A DNA stretch of 10,868 nucleotides from assembly GCA_016938795.1 (NCBI GenBank), contig JAFGTZ010000120.1:1-10868 (forward strand). The letters run 5' to 3'. The stretch's first letter is position 1. The number at the start of each line of letters is the position of its first letter. Both the position numbers and the translations under genes were made by a program. This document shows positions 1 to 6,636 of the stretch, one piece after another. Under the pieces are notes generated by a model, which had not been told where the DNA came from, did not search any database, and saw nothing but the letters and a program-made list of their open reading frames with translations. This DNA is from Chromatiaceae bacterium (lineage in GTDB: Bacteria; Pseudomonadota; Gammaproteobacteria; Chromatiales; Chromatiaceae).

Positions 1-3000
1 CGAGCCCGACGCACTGGAGCTGCCGCCGCTGGAACTCTCCGAGCTCGACACGGGCCGCACCGCCGAGACCTCAGCCACTCCATCGCCTGAAGCGCCCGCC
101 GCCCTCATGGATCCGGAGTTTCTGGAGATCTTTCTCGAAGAGGCCGGCGAGGAACTGGAGGCGGCGCACGAAGCCCTGGCGCACTGGTCAGACAACCCCG
201 AGGACAGCAACTCGCTCGGACGGCTCAGACGCGCCTTTCACACCCTCAAGGGCAGCGGACGGCTGGTCGGCGCCCAGCAGGTCGGCGAACTCGCCTGGCG
301 GGTTGAGGATCTGCTCAACCGGCGCATCGAGGGACAGCTCGGACAGTCGGGGGCGCTGCGCGACTTCGTGAGCGAAGCGCTGAAGGTGCTCCCCGAGGTC
401 ATCGACTCCGACAGCAGGGGATGTCCCTGGCCCATCGAGCGCTTCATCTCGAACGCCGAGTCCATTGCGCGGGGCGAGGAGCCCGCGCCCGCACTGATCG
501 CCGAACCATCTGAGCCGGCCAGCACAGAGACCGCGCCTGAACTGACGCCGGCGCCCGAACCGGCGCCCGAACCCCAGTCACCCGCCGTCACCATCGACCC
601 CGACAACCTGCTCGCCGAAGACTCCGAGCTGCTCGACATCTTTCGTGGTGAGGCCGGCGAGCATCTTGCGCGACTGCGCGCCTGGCTGACCGAGTCCGAC
701 CCCGAGCAGGCCGTGGACGAGCCGCTGGTGCGCGCCCTGCACACCCTGGCCGGCAGCGGGCGCATGGCCGGAATCGACAGCATCGCGAGCCTCGCCAAGG
801 CGCTTGAACAACGTTTCGATCCGCTGCGAGCGGCACGCGCACCGCTCCCGAACACCGAGCGCGAGCGTCTCGCGCAGGCCCTGGCGGCCATGGATGCACG
901 TCTGGCTGAACTTCCCGACACGGGCGAGGCGGCGCCGAGTCTCATGGCGCTGGTTCGCGAACTTGAGTCGGCGCCCGCGCCCCTGGCGCCGAGCCCCGCG
1001 CCCGCACCTTCAAGCGCGCCGCAAGCCAAGGCCACGCCCGCGCTCGAAACACCCCAAACAGCACCGGCTCGCGACGCCCCCGAACCCGAGGCCGCCGCCT
1101 CCACAAGCGTCGCCGCGAGCGCGGGTCTGGATCCCGAGCTGGTCGAACTCTTTCTGGAGGACGCGCGCGAGCTGCTCGATCAGCTCGACACCCTGGTGGG
1201 CGTCTGGCAAGCCGCGCCCGAGCATGTGGAGCAGATCGACGCCATCAATCGCGCGCTCCATACCCTCAAGGGCAGCGCCCGCTTGGCGGGACTCACCCCC
1301 ATCGGCGATCTGGCCCATGCCCTGGAGAGCCGCCTGAAGCTGCTGCACGAGGCCCCCGAGGGAATCGACGCCGCCGCGCTTGCCCTGGCCCAGCGCGCGC
1401 TCGACGCCCTGGCCGGACAGGTCGAGGCGGTCGCCGCTGGCGAGCCCCTGCCGGCGCTCGGCACCCTGCTGATTGACCTTGGCGAGACCGAGTCTGCTAC
1501 GGCACTCACAGCCGCCGAGCTTGCGCCGCCGCCAAGCACGTCCCCAGACAGCGCTCCGGCAATCTCGCCCGCTGCGCCCGCACAGACGGCCGCCGACAGC
1601 GCGCCCCAAATTCGGGTGCGCGCCCAGCTGCTCAATCAGCTTGTGGACAATGCCGGGGAAATCAGCATCTACCGGGCGCGCCTGAGCCAGCGCAACAATC
1701 AGCTTGGCTTCAGTCTGGGCGAACTCGATCAGACCCTCACGCGACTGCGCAGCCAGCTGCGCCAGCTGGAAGTCGAGACCCAGCGCCAGCTTCAGCAGCG
1801 CGGCGAGACCCCCGAGATGAGCAGCGAGGAGACGCGCGCCTTCGACAGCCTGGAGTTTGACCGCTACTCCATGCTCCAGCAGCTCTCGGGCAGTCTGGCC
1901 GAGACCGTGGACGATCTGGCAAGCGTGAAGGACATGCTCGGCGGCTACCAGCGCGAGGTGGCCGATCTGCTCAGCCAGCAGGCGCGTCTAGCCGATGATC
2001 TGCAGGATGGACTGCTGCGCACTCGGCTGGTGCCCTTTGCCCAGGTGGTGCCACGCCTGCAACGTCTGGTGCGCCAGACTGCGGACAGCGTGGGCAAGTC
2101 GGCCCAGCTGGAGGTCATTGGTCCCGAGCTGGGGCTGGATCGCGCCGTGCTTGACCGCCTGGTTGCCCCGCTCGAACACCTGCTGCGCAACGGCGTGGAT
2201 CATGGTCTGGAGGATCCCGAAACGCGTGCCGCGCACGGCAAGCCACCCACCGGACGCCTGATGCTCACGCTGCGCCGTGAGGGCAACGATGCCATCATCA
2301 GTCTGTCCGACGATGGCAAGGGGCTCGATAGCGCGGCCATTCGCGCCAAGGCCATCGAGCGCGGCATGCTTGCCCCCGAGGCGCGCATTCCCGACGAGGC
2401 GCTGTTGCAGTTCGTGCTCGAACCCGGCTTCACCACCCGCACCCAGGTGACCCAAATCTCGGGACGCGGGGTCGGGCTTGACGTGGTCGCCTCCGAAATC
2501 AAATCCGCCAACGGCAGCATCGATCTAGCCTCGACGCCCGGGCGAGGCGCGACCTTCACCATCCGGCTGCCGCTCACTCTGGCCATGATCGAGGCCTTCC
2601 TGGTGCAGCTTGGCGAGACCATCTATGCCATTCCGCATAACAGTATCGAGGCGGTAGCGCGCATTGCGCGTGATGAACTCATCGCACTCTACGCGGGCCA
2701 GGAGCAAGGCTTCCAGTATCTGGGGCAGACCTACCGCGTGGTCTATCTCGGCGGCGTGCTCGACGCCCACCAGATGCCTCAGTTCGGCGAGCGTCGCCGC
2801 CTGCCGTTGCTGCTCGCGCGTCTTGGCGAACAGCGTGTGGCCCTTCAGGTCGATAGCCTCATCGAGAGCCAGCGCATCCTGGTCAAGCCGCTTGGACCTC
2901 AGCTCGCCGATGTGCGCTGGCTCAGCGGCGGCACCATCCTGCCCGATGGGCGCGTGGCGCTGATTCTCGACGCACTCGCCCTGCTGCGCTCCAGCGCCAT

Positions 3001-3421
3001 TCAGGAATACAGCCCCCAACACGCCGTCGCCGGCAGCGAGCACCGCATGCCGACCATCATGGTGGTTGACGATTCGCTGACCGTGCGGCGCGTCACCAGC
3101 CGTTTGCTGCGCCGCCAGGGCATGGAGGTGGTGACCGCCAAGGACGGGGTGGAGGCGCTGACCCTGCTCGACGAGCGTCTGCCCGATCTGTTGCTGCTCG
3201 ATATCGAGATGCCGCGCATGGATGGCTATGAGCTGACCCGACACATTCGCCGCTCGGAGCGGCTGCGCGATCTGCCCATCATCATGATCACCTCACGCAC
3301 CGGCGCCAAGCATCGCGAGCACGCCATGGCGCTTGGGGTGAACCGCTATCTTGGCAAACCCTATCAGGAGAGCCAGCTACTCGATGAGATACGTCTCTTG
3401 CTTGCGGAGCGCAAGCCATGA
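1..3421 (+). CDS. chpA: ChpA/PilL-type hybrid chemosensory histidine kinase (5' end outside window)
   Basis: CheA-family kinase of the type IV pilus (twitching) chemosensory pathway; the family phosphorylates PilG/PilH-like regulators. The reading frame is open from base 2, so the start is upstream; the ATG at 107 is internal, as it begins an Hpt domain like the later ones. Counting from that ATG: Hpt1 with His45 (AFHTLKGSG), Hpt2 with His212 (ALHTLAGSG), Hpt3 with His385 (ALHTLKGSA), joined by Ala/Pro/Glu-rich linkers. Then come a helical region (about 508-660), an HATPase core with N-box Asn695, G1 DDGKGL at 735 and G2 GRGVGLD at 786, a CheW-like domain (about 825-960), and a C-terminal receiver with Asp988/Asp989, phospho-acceptor Asp1032 and Lys1084. 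This layout is characteristic of ChpA, which in Pseudomonas has more phosphotransfer domains; further ones may lie upstream. The stop overlaps the next ATG. Confidence 0.93.
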   Translation, partial: EPDALELPPLELSELDTGRTAETSATPSPEAPAALMDPEFLEIFLEEAGEELEAAHEALAHWSDNPEDSNSLGRLRRAFHTLKGSGRLVGAQQVGELAWRVEDLLNRRIEGQLGQSGALRDFVSEALKVLPEVIDSDSRGCPWPIERFISNAESIARGEEPAPALIAEPSEPASTETAPELTPAPEPAPEPQSPAVTIDPDNLLAEDSELLDIFRGEAGEHLARLRAWLTESDPEQAVDEPLVRALHTLAGSGRMAGIDSIASLAKALEQRFDPLRAARAPLPNTERERLAQALAAMDARLAELPDTGEAAPSLMALVRELESAPAPLAPSPAPAPSSAPQAKATPALETPQTAPARDAPEPEAAASTSVAASAGLDPELVELFLEDARELLDQLDTLVGVWQAAPEHVEQIDAINRALHTLKGSARLAGLTPIGDLAHALESRLKLLHEAPEGIDAAALALAQRALDALAGQVEAVAAGEPLPALGTLLIDLGETESATALTAAELAPPPSTSPDSAPAISPAAPAQTAADSAPQIRVRAQLLNQLVDNAGEISIYRARLSQRNNQLGFSLGELDQTLTRLRSQLRQLEVETQRQLQQRGETPEMSSEETRAFDSLEFDRYSMLQQLSGSLAETVDDLASVKDMLGGYQREVADLLSQQARLADDLQDGLLRTRLVPFAQVVPRLQRLVRQTADSVGKSAQLEVIGPELGLDRAVLDRLVAPLEHLLRNGVDHGLEDPETRAAHGKPPTGRLMLTLRREGNDAIISLSDDGKGLDSAAIRAKAIERGMLAPEARIPDEALLQFVLEPGFTTRTQVTQISGRGVGLDVVASEIKSANGSIDLASTPGRGATFTIRLPLTLAMIEAFLVQLGETIYAIPHNSIEAVARIARDELIALYAGQEQGFQYLGQTYRVVYLGGVLDAHQMPQFGERRRLPLLLARLGEQRVALQVDSLIESQRILVKPLGPQLADVRWLSGGTILPDGRVALILDALALLRSSAIQEYSPQHAVAGSEHRMPTIMVVDDSLTVRRVTSRLLRRQGMEVVTAKDGVEALTLLDERLPDLLLLDIEMPRMDGYELTRHIRRSERLRDLPIIMITSRTGAKHREHAMALGVNRYLGKPYQESQLLDEIRLLLAERKP
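3406..3409 (+). promoter_or_regulatory. Ribosome binding site for chpC inside chpA
   Basis: GGAG lies 8 nt before the ATG at 3418, within the last codons of chpA. Together with the ATGA stop/start overlap it supports this start and suggests translational coupling of the two genes. Confidence 0.6.
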
Positions 3422-3903
3422 AGACAATGCCAGCCGCTCATGCATGCGCCACGGATGAGATTCGCGTCATGCTGCTGCCCCTGCCCGAGCGTGACCTGCT
3501 GGTTCCCGCGAGCGCTGTGGCCGAGATCATTTCGGCCGATGCCGTGAAGTCGCGCGACAGCATGCCGGACTGGCTGCTTGGCGATCTGCTCTGGCGCGGT
3601 CATCGCGTGCCGGCCATCACCTTCAGCCCGCTGCCAAAGGGGCATTTTTCGGGGCGGGTCCATGCGCGCGTCATCGTCTGCTTCATGCCCGGCGAACAGC
3701 CGCATTTTCCCTTTCTTGCACTCTACAGCCTGGGAATGCCGCGTCTTGCACGCTCCACGCCCGAAGGGCTTGAGGCCTGCACGGCACAGCACCCCTTCGC
3801 TCTTGGCGCCCTGCGTCTTGGCGAACATGCCGCCTGGCTGCCCGATTTTGCGGCCATCGAACAGGCGCTACTCGATCTGAACAATGCGCACGCGACGCAC
3901 TAA
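3418..3903 (+). CDS. chpC: CheW-like chemotaxis adaptor, ChpC type
   Basis: A 161-residue soluble protein with no signal peptide. It has the weak CheW-fold pattern: an N-terminal strand region (IRVMLLPLPERDLLVPASAVAEII) in the form used for dimer/receptor contact, a central GDLLWRGHRVPAI segment like the CheW GxxxWRGxxVPv motif, and a later strand region ending in a hydrophobic C-terminal helix. In Pseudomonas aeruginosa chpC is a CheW-like gene of the pil-chp cluster and may link additional receptors to ChpA. Here it directly follows chpA with a 4-bp ATGA overlap, so co-translation is likely. The assignment to ChpC rather than a generic CheW rests mostly on this neighbour. Its TAA stop overlaps the uvrD stop on the other strand. 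Confidence 0.8.
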   Translation: MKTMPAAHACATDEIRVMLLPLPERDLLVPASAVAEIISADAVKSRDSMPDWLLGDLLWRGHRVPAITFSPLPKGHFSGRVHARVIVCFMPGEQPHFPFLALYSLGMPRLARSTPEGLEACTAQHPFALGALRLGEHAAWLPDFAAIEQALLDLNNAHATH

Positions 3904-6104
3904 GTCAGGCACTCCAGGCGCGCGTAGGCGAGCACCAGCCATTTCTCTCCGCTGCACTGGAACTTGACCTGAACCCGTGCCGCCGAGCCACGGCCCTCAC
4001 CGCCAAGCACCACCCCCTCGCCGAACTTGGGGTGGCGCACGCGCTGACCGAGCGCATAGCCCTCAGAGGCCTGGACAGCGGCCGAGTTTCTGGCCTGCTG
4101 GCTGTTCGTGGATGCAGCCGCCGAGGATGTTCTGAAGGCCATGGCCGGGCGGGCCAAAGCGCCGCCGCGCACCTCTTCGATCAGCGCGGGCGGAATCTCG
4201 CCCAGGAAACGCGAGGGCGGCGGATAGTCCTCGCGGCCATAGAGACGGCGGCTCTCGGCATGGGTGAGATAAAGCTCGCGCATGGCGCGCGTCATGCCCA
4301 CATAGCACAGCCGCCGCTCTTCCTCCAGACGGGCGGGATCATCCGCCGAGAGGCTGTGTGGAAAGAGGCCTTCCTCCAGCCCGACCAGAAACACCAGCGG
4401 AAATTCGAGCCCCTTGGCGCTGTGCAGTGTCATGAGCTGCACCGCATCGTCGAAGGGATTGGCCTCGGCCTCGCCCGCTTCCAACGCGGCATGGGCGAGA
4501 AAGACCGCCAAGGGGTCGTCGTCCTCTTCGCTCAGCTCCTGTTCGAATCGGCTCACTGTCTCGACGAGCTGCTCCAGGTTCTCGATCCGATCCTGCCCCT
4601 TGCCATCGCGGCTGTTCCTGAAGTGCTCGATCAGTGCGCTGGCCTCGATCAGGCGGCGGCTTAGCTCGCGCAGACCCGCGCCCGCGCCTTGCGCTCGCTG
4701 GGTTTCAATGAGGCCGAGAAATCCCTCCAGCGCCCTCTTGGCGCGTGGACTGATGTCGCCACTTGCCGTCAGTGTTCGCGCCGAGCGCCACAGCGAGAGA
4801 CCCGAGGCGCGCGCCTGTACGCGAATCTGCTCGATCGTGCGCTCGCCAATGCCACGCGGCGGCAGATTCACCACGCGCTCGAAGGCTGCGTCGTCGTCGA
4901 AATTGGCAACCAGGCGCAGATAGGCCAGGGCATCGCGAATCTCGGCACGCTCGAAAAAGCGCTGCCCCCCATAGACGCGATAGGGGATGCCGACGCGCAG
5001 AAGCGCCTCTTCGAACAGACGTGATTGCGCCGTGGTGCGATAGAGGATGGCGCAGGCATCGCGGCGATTTCCTGCCTGAATGAAGCCGCGAATGCGCTCG
5101 ACCACAAAGCGCACCTCGTCCGTTTCATTAAAGGCGCTGTAGCGGCGGATCGGCTCACCTTCGCCATCCTCGGTCCAGAGACGCTTGCCAAGCCGGCTGG
5201 GATTGTTGGCAATGAGCGCATTGGCGGCGGCCAGAATGGTGCCGCTGGAGCGATAGTTCTGCTCCAGGCGAATGATGCGGGTGGCCGCGTAGTCGGTTTG
5301 GAACGACTGAATGTTCTCGACCCGGGCCCCGCGCCAGCCGTAGATGGACTGATCGTCATCGCCCACAACGAAAAGCCGGTTGTTGGCGCCGGTGAGCAGA
5401 CGCAGCCAGGCGTACTGGATGGCGTTGGTGTCCTGAAACTCATCGACCAGGATATGGGCGAAGCGGCGTTGGTAGTGATCGAGAATCTCCGGGCGATCGC
5501 GCAACAGCTCCAGGGCGCATAGCAGCAGATCGGCGAAGTCGAGCGCCCCCGCGCGCAGACGGGCGCTTTCATATTCGCGATAGAGCTCGATGAGCTTGTC
5601 CTGCACGAAGTCCCCGGTCTCGGACAAATGTCGGGGGCGTAGTCCTTCGTCTTTCTGGCGATTGACGAAACTTTGCACCAGGCGCGGGGGAAAGCGCGCC
5701 TCGTCGATCCGCAGCTCCTTGAGCAGACGCTTGATGAGCCGCTGTTGATCGTCCGAGTCGAGAATCTGGAAGTGCTGGTTCAGACCGGCATCCTGCCAGT
5801 GGGCGCGCAGCAGGCGATTGGCGAGTCCGTGGAAGGTTCCAACCCAGATGCCGCCAACCGGCGCGCCAAGCATGGCATCGAGTCGGGCGCGTATCTCGCG
5901 CGCGGCCTTGTTCGTGAAGGTGACAGCCATGATCGACCAGGGCTGAGCCCCCTGGGTCTGAAGCAACCAGGCGATGCGGTGCACCAGCACACGCGTCTTG
6001 CCCGAGCCGGCCCCGGCGAGAACCAGCAGGTGGGCGTCGGTCGGTGCCGAGACGGCGGCCTGCTGAGCGCTGTTGAGATGTTCGAGGAGTGAAGCATGAT
6101 CCAT
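3900..6104 (-). CDS. uvrD: DNA helicase II (UvrD)
   Basis: Superfamily 1A 3'-5' DNA helicase that removes the incised oligonucleotide in nucleotide excision repair, unwinds nicked DNA in mismatch repair and clears RecA filaments. 734 residues against 720 in E. coli, whose N-terminus it follows closely. Motifs: Q-motif region and Walker A GAGSGKTR (31-38), VTFTNKAA (61-68), Walker B LVDEFQDTN (219-227), motif III VGDDDQSIYGWRGA (247-260), motif IV LEQNYRS (280-286), motif V TLHSAKGLEF (559-568), motif VI VGMTRA (602-607). A C-terminal Tudor-like domain (about 683-732, YALGQRVRHPKFGEG) is the part that in UvrD/PcrA contacts RNA polymerase; Rep lacks it. The ATG at 6104 gives the expected MDHASLLEHLN start, although no Shine-Dalgarno sequence precedes it. 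It converges with chpC, overlapping by 4 bp, and diverges from hemE. Confidence 0.96.
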   Translation of the reverse strand: MDHASLLEHLNSAQQAAVSAPTDAHLLVLAGAGSGKTRVLVHRIAWLLQTQGAQPWSIMAVTFTNKAAREIRARLDAMLGAPVGGIWVGTFHGLANRLLRAHWQDAGLNQHFQILDSDDQQRLIKRLLKELRIDEARFPPRLVQSFVNRQKDEGLRPRHLSETGDFVQDKLIELYREYESARLRAGALDFADLLLCALELLRDRPEILDHYQRRFAHILVDEFQDTNAIQYAWLRLLTGANNRLFVVGDDDQSIYGWRGARVENIQSFQTDYAATRIIRLEQNYRSSGTILAAANALIANNPSRLGKRLWTEDGEGEPIRRYSAFNETDEVRFVVERIRGFIQAGNRRDACAILYRTTAQSRLFEEALLRVGIPYRVYGGQRFFERAEIRDALAYLRLVANFDDDAAFERVVNLPPRGIGERTIEQIRVQARASGLSLWRSARTLTASGDISPRAKRALEGFLGLIETQRAQGAGAGLRELSRRLIEASALIEHFRNSRDGKGQDRIENLEQLVETVSRFEQELSEEDDDPLAVFLAHAALEAGEAEANPFDDAVQLMTLHSAKGLEFPLVFLVGLEEGLFPHSLSADDPARLEEERRLCYVGMTRAMRELYLTHAESRRLYGREDYPPPSRFLGEIPPALIEEVRGGALARPAMAFRTSSAAASTNSQQARNSAAVQASEGYALGQRVRHPKFGEGVVLGGEGRGSAARVQVKFQCSGEKWLVLAYARLECLT

Positions 6105-6113
6105 GCGGCGGAT

Positions 6114-6141
6114 TCTATACCAAGCAGCGAGTCACGTCGAA
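6114..6141 (-). promoter_or_regulatory. Candidate sigma-70 promoter for uvrD
   Basis: On the minus strand TTCGAC (6136-6141) and TATAGA (6114-6119) are separated by 16 bp. The -10 ends only 9 nt before the uvrD ATG, so a transcript from it would start at or within a few bases of the start codon, fitting the lack of a Shine-Dalgarno sequence. No LexA-type CTG-N10-CAG operator was noticed here, unlike E. coli uvrD. Prediction by eye only. Confidence 0.4.
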
Positions 6142-6142
6142 A

Positions 6143-6187
6143 TTAAAAGGGGCCATAGATTGATGCTGGTTTCGTTAAAGGGGTCAG
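6143..6187. repeat. Short imperfect direct repeat TTAAA(A)GGGGYCA
   Basis: TTAAAAGGGGCCA at 6143-6155 recurs as TTAAAGGGGTCAG at 6175-6187, 32 bp on. The second copy resembles an AAAGGGGTCAGA-type motif that I recall from intergenic repeats in proteobacteria. It could be a remnant of a small mobile repeat or simply part of the AT-rich origin flank; no transposase is present. Confidence 0.35.
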
Positions 6188-6202
6188 AATGAAAGAAGGA
6201 GC

Positions 6203-6296
6203 TTAATAATAATTAAAGATATAAATATCTTATTTTTATTAGGGCGACGCAAAAATCGCAAAAAACCACACTTTTATTTTTAAAAACAACATCCTA
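6203..6296. other. AT-rich region, candidate DNA unwinding element of oriC
   Basis: Positions 6203-6241 contain only two or three G or C bases, in sharp contrast to the GC-rich genes around. A short inverted repeat, AGATAT-aa-ATATCT, sits at 6217-6230, followed by TATTTTTATTAG. After a GC-containing gap, A- and T-runs continue to about 6290, ending about 10 bp before the first consensus DnaA box. This is the position the unwinding element occupies relative to box R1 in E. coli oriC. The role is inferred from composition and place. Confidence 0.6.
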
Positions 6297-6299
6297 TGC

Positions 6300-6353
6300 T
6301 GTGGATAACATGTGTGTAACCCTGTTCATAACCCTGTGTATGAAGGTGTATAA
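6300..6353 (-). repeat. Left array of five DnaA boxes (minus-strand orientation)
   Basis: Sites against consensus TGTGNAWAA as read on the plus strand: 6300-6308 TGTGGATAA (exact); 6311-6319 TGTGTGTAA; 6323-6331 TGTTCATAA; 6335-6343 TGTGTATGA; 6345-6353 GGTGTATAA (one mismatch each). Starts are 11, 12, 12 and 10 bp apart. AACCCTGT also repeats at 6318-6325 and 6330-6337 with the same 12-bp period. Graded affinity with in-phase, same-direction sites is what DnaA oligomerisation needs in known origins. Confidence 0.7.
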
Positions 6354-6381
6354 CTTAGTGCGTCAGGTGTGTTCGATGGGT

Positions 6382-6436
6382 TTTTACACCGGTTTTCCAG
6401 AGCTTTTGCACAGGCTTATCCACAGCCTTATCAACA
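6382..6436 (+). repeat. Right array of five DnaA boxes (plus-strand orientation)
   Basis: Sites against TTWTNCACA: 6382-6390 TTTTACACC (one mismatch); 6393-6401 TTTTCCAGA (one mismatch); 6404-6412 TTTTGCACA (exact); 6416-6424 TTATCCACA (exact, strongest form); 6428-6436 TTATCAACA (one mismatch). Starts are 11, 11, 12 and 12 bp apart. The array mirrors the left one about position 6367.5, and a 28-bp box-free gap (6354-6381) separates them. Confidence 0.72.
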
Positions 6437-6636
6437 GGTCAAATGGCGCTCGGAGACCCTCTCAAGACCGTCAAAATCTCGTCGAGCCATGGGTAAGCGG
6501 TGCCTTGACCGATCAGCGCCAGAGTCCCGAACAAGGATCGCCTGTGATGATCAAGGCCACCATCAAAGCCGACCCGTAGTACACTCCCGCATTCAACCTT
6601 GATATCACTAACCAACGATTGTCCGGGCACTTCTTC
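6437..6636. other. hemE upstream region without recognised genes
   Basis: About 200 bp of GC-rich noncoding DNA between the DnaA-box arrays and the hemE start. It has three GATC sites (6511, 6536 and 6548) and a possible -10 (TACACT, 6580-6585) without a convincing -35. No hairpin-plus-T-run, riboswitch or conserved small ORF was recognised. The hemE promoter probably lies here, but I cannot place it. Confidence 0.4.

Larger units (their letters stand above)
6203..6436. other. oriC: Putative chromosomal replication origin (oriC)
   Basis: An AT-rich stretch (6203-6296) adjoins ten DnaA-box-like 9-mers (6300-6436), three matching TTWTNCACA exactly and seven with one mismatch. The five left sites all read on the minus strand and the five right sites all on the plus strand. 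Spacing within each array is 10-12 bp, about one helical turn. The order (AT-rich element, then TGTGGATAACA, then weaker sites, then an opposed array containing TTATCCACAG) parallels E. coli oriC from its 13-mers through R1 to R4. Flanking genes uvrD and hemE both run away from it. No clear IHF site was found, and GATC sites are absent inside the arrays. Alternatives are a DnaA-titration locus or DnaA control of uvrD/hemE. Confidence 0.7.

Noticed and set aside
107..109. ATG at 107 as the start of the ChpA gene
   Set aside because: The frame is open back to the first bases of the window and this Met begins an internal Hpt domain similar to the later ones; the gene starts upstream.
238..1104. 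288-codon minus-strand open frame opposite chpA
   Set aside because: Low-complexity Ala/Ser/Gly product with no domain; an antisense shadow of a GC-rich gene.
6301..6579. 92-codon plus-strand frame over the DnaA boxes
   Set aside because: Starts with a weak codon inside the first DnaA box, has no recognisable product, and its sequence is explained by the box arrays.
6619..6621. TTG upstream start for hemE
   Set aside because: Adds six residues absent from E. coli HemE; ATG 6637 aligns exactly with the family start.
3903..6636. GC-skew switch at the putative origin
   Set aside because: Hand counts of sampled 60-base lines on either side gave no consistent sign change; needs a whole-genome calculation, so not used as evidence.
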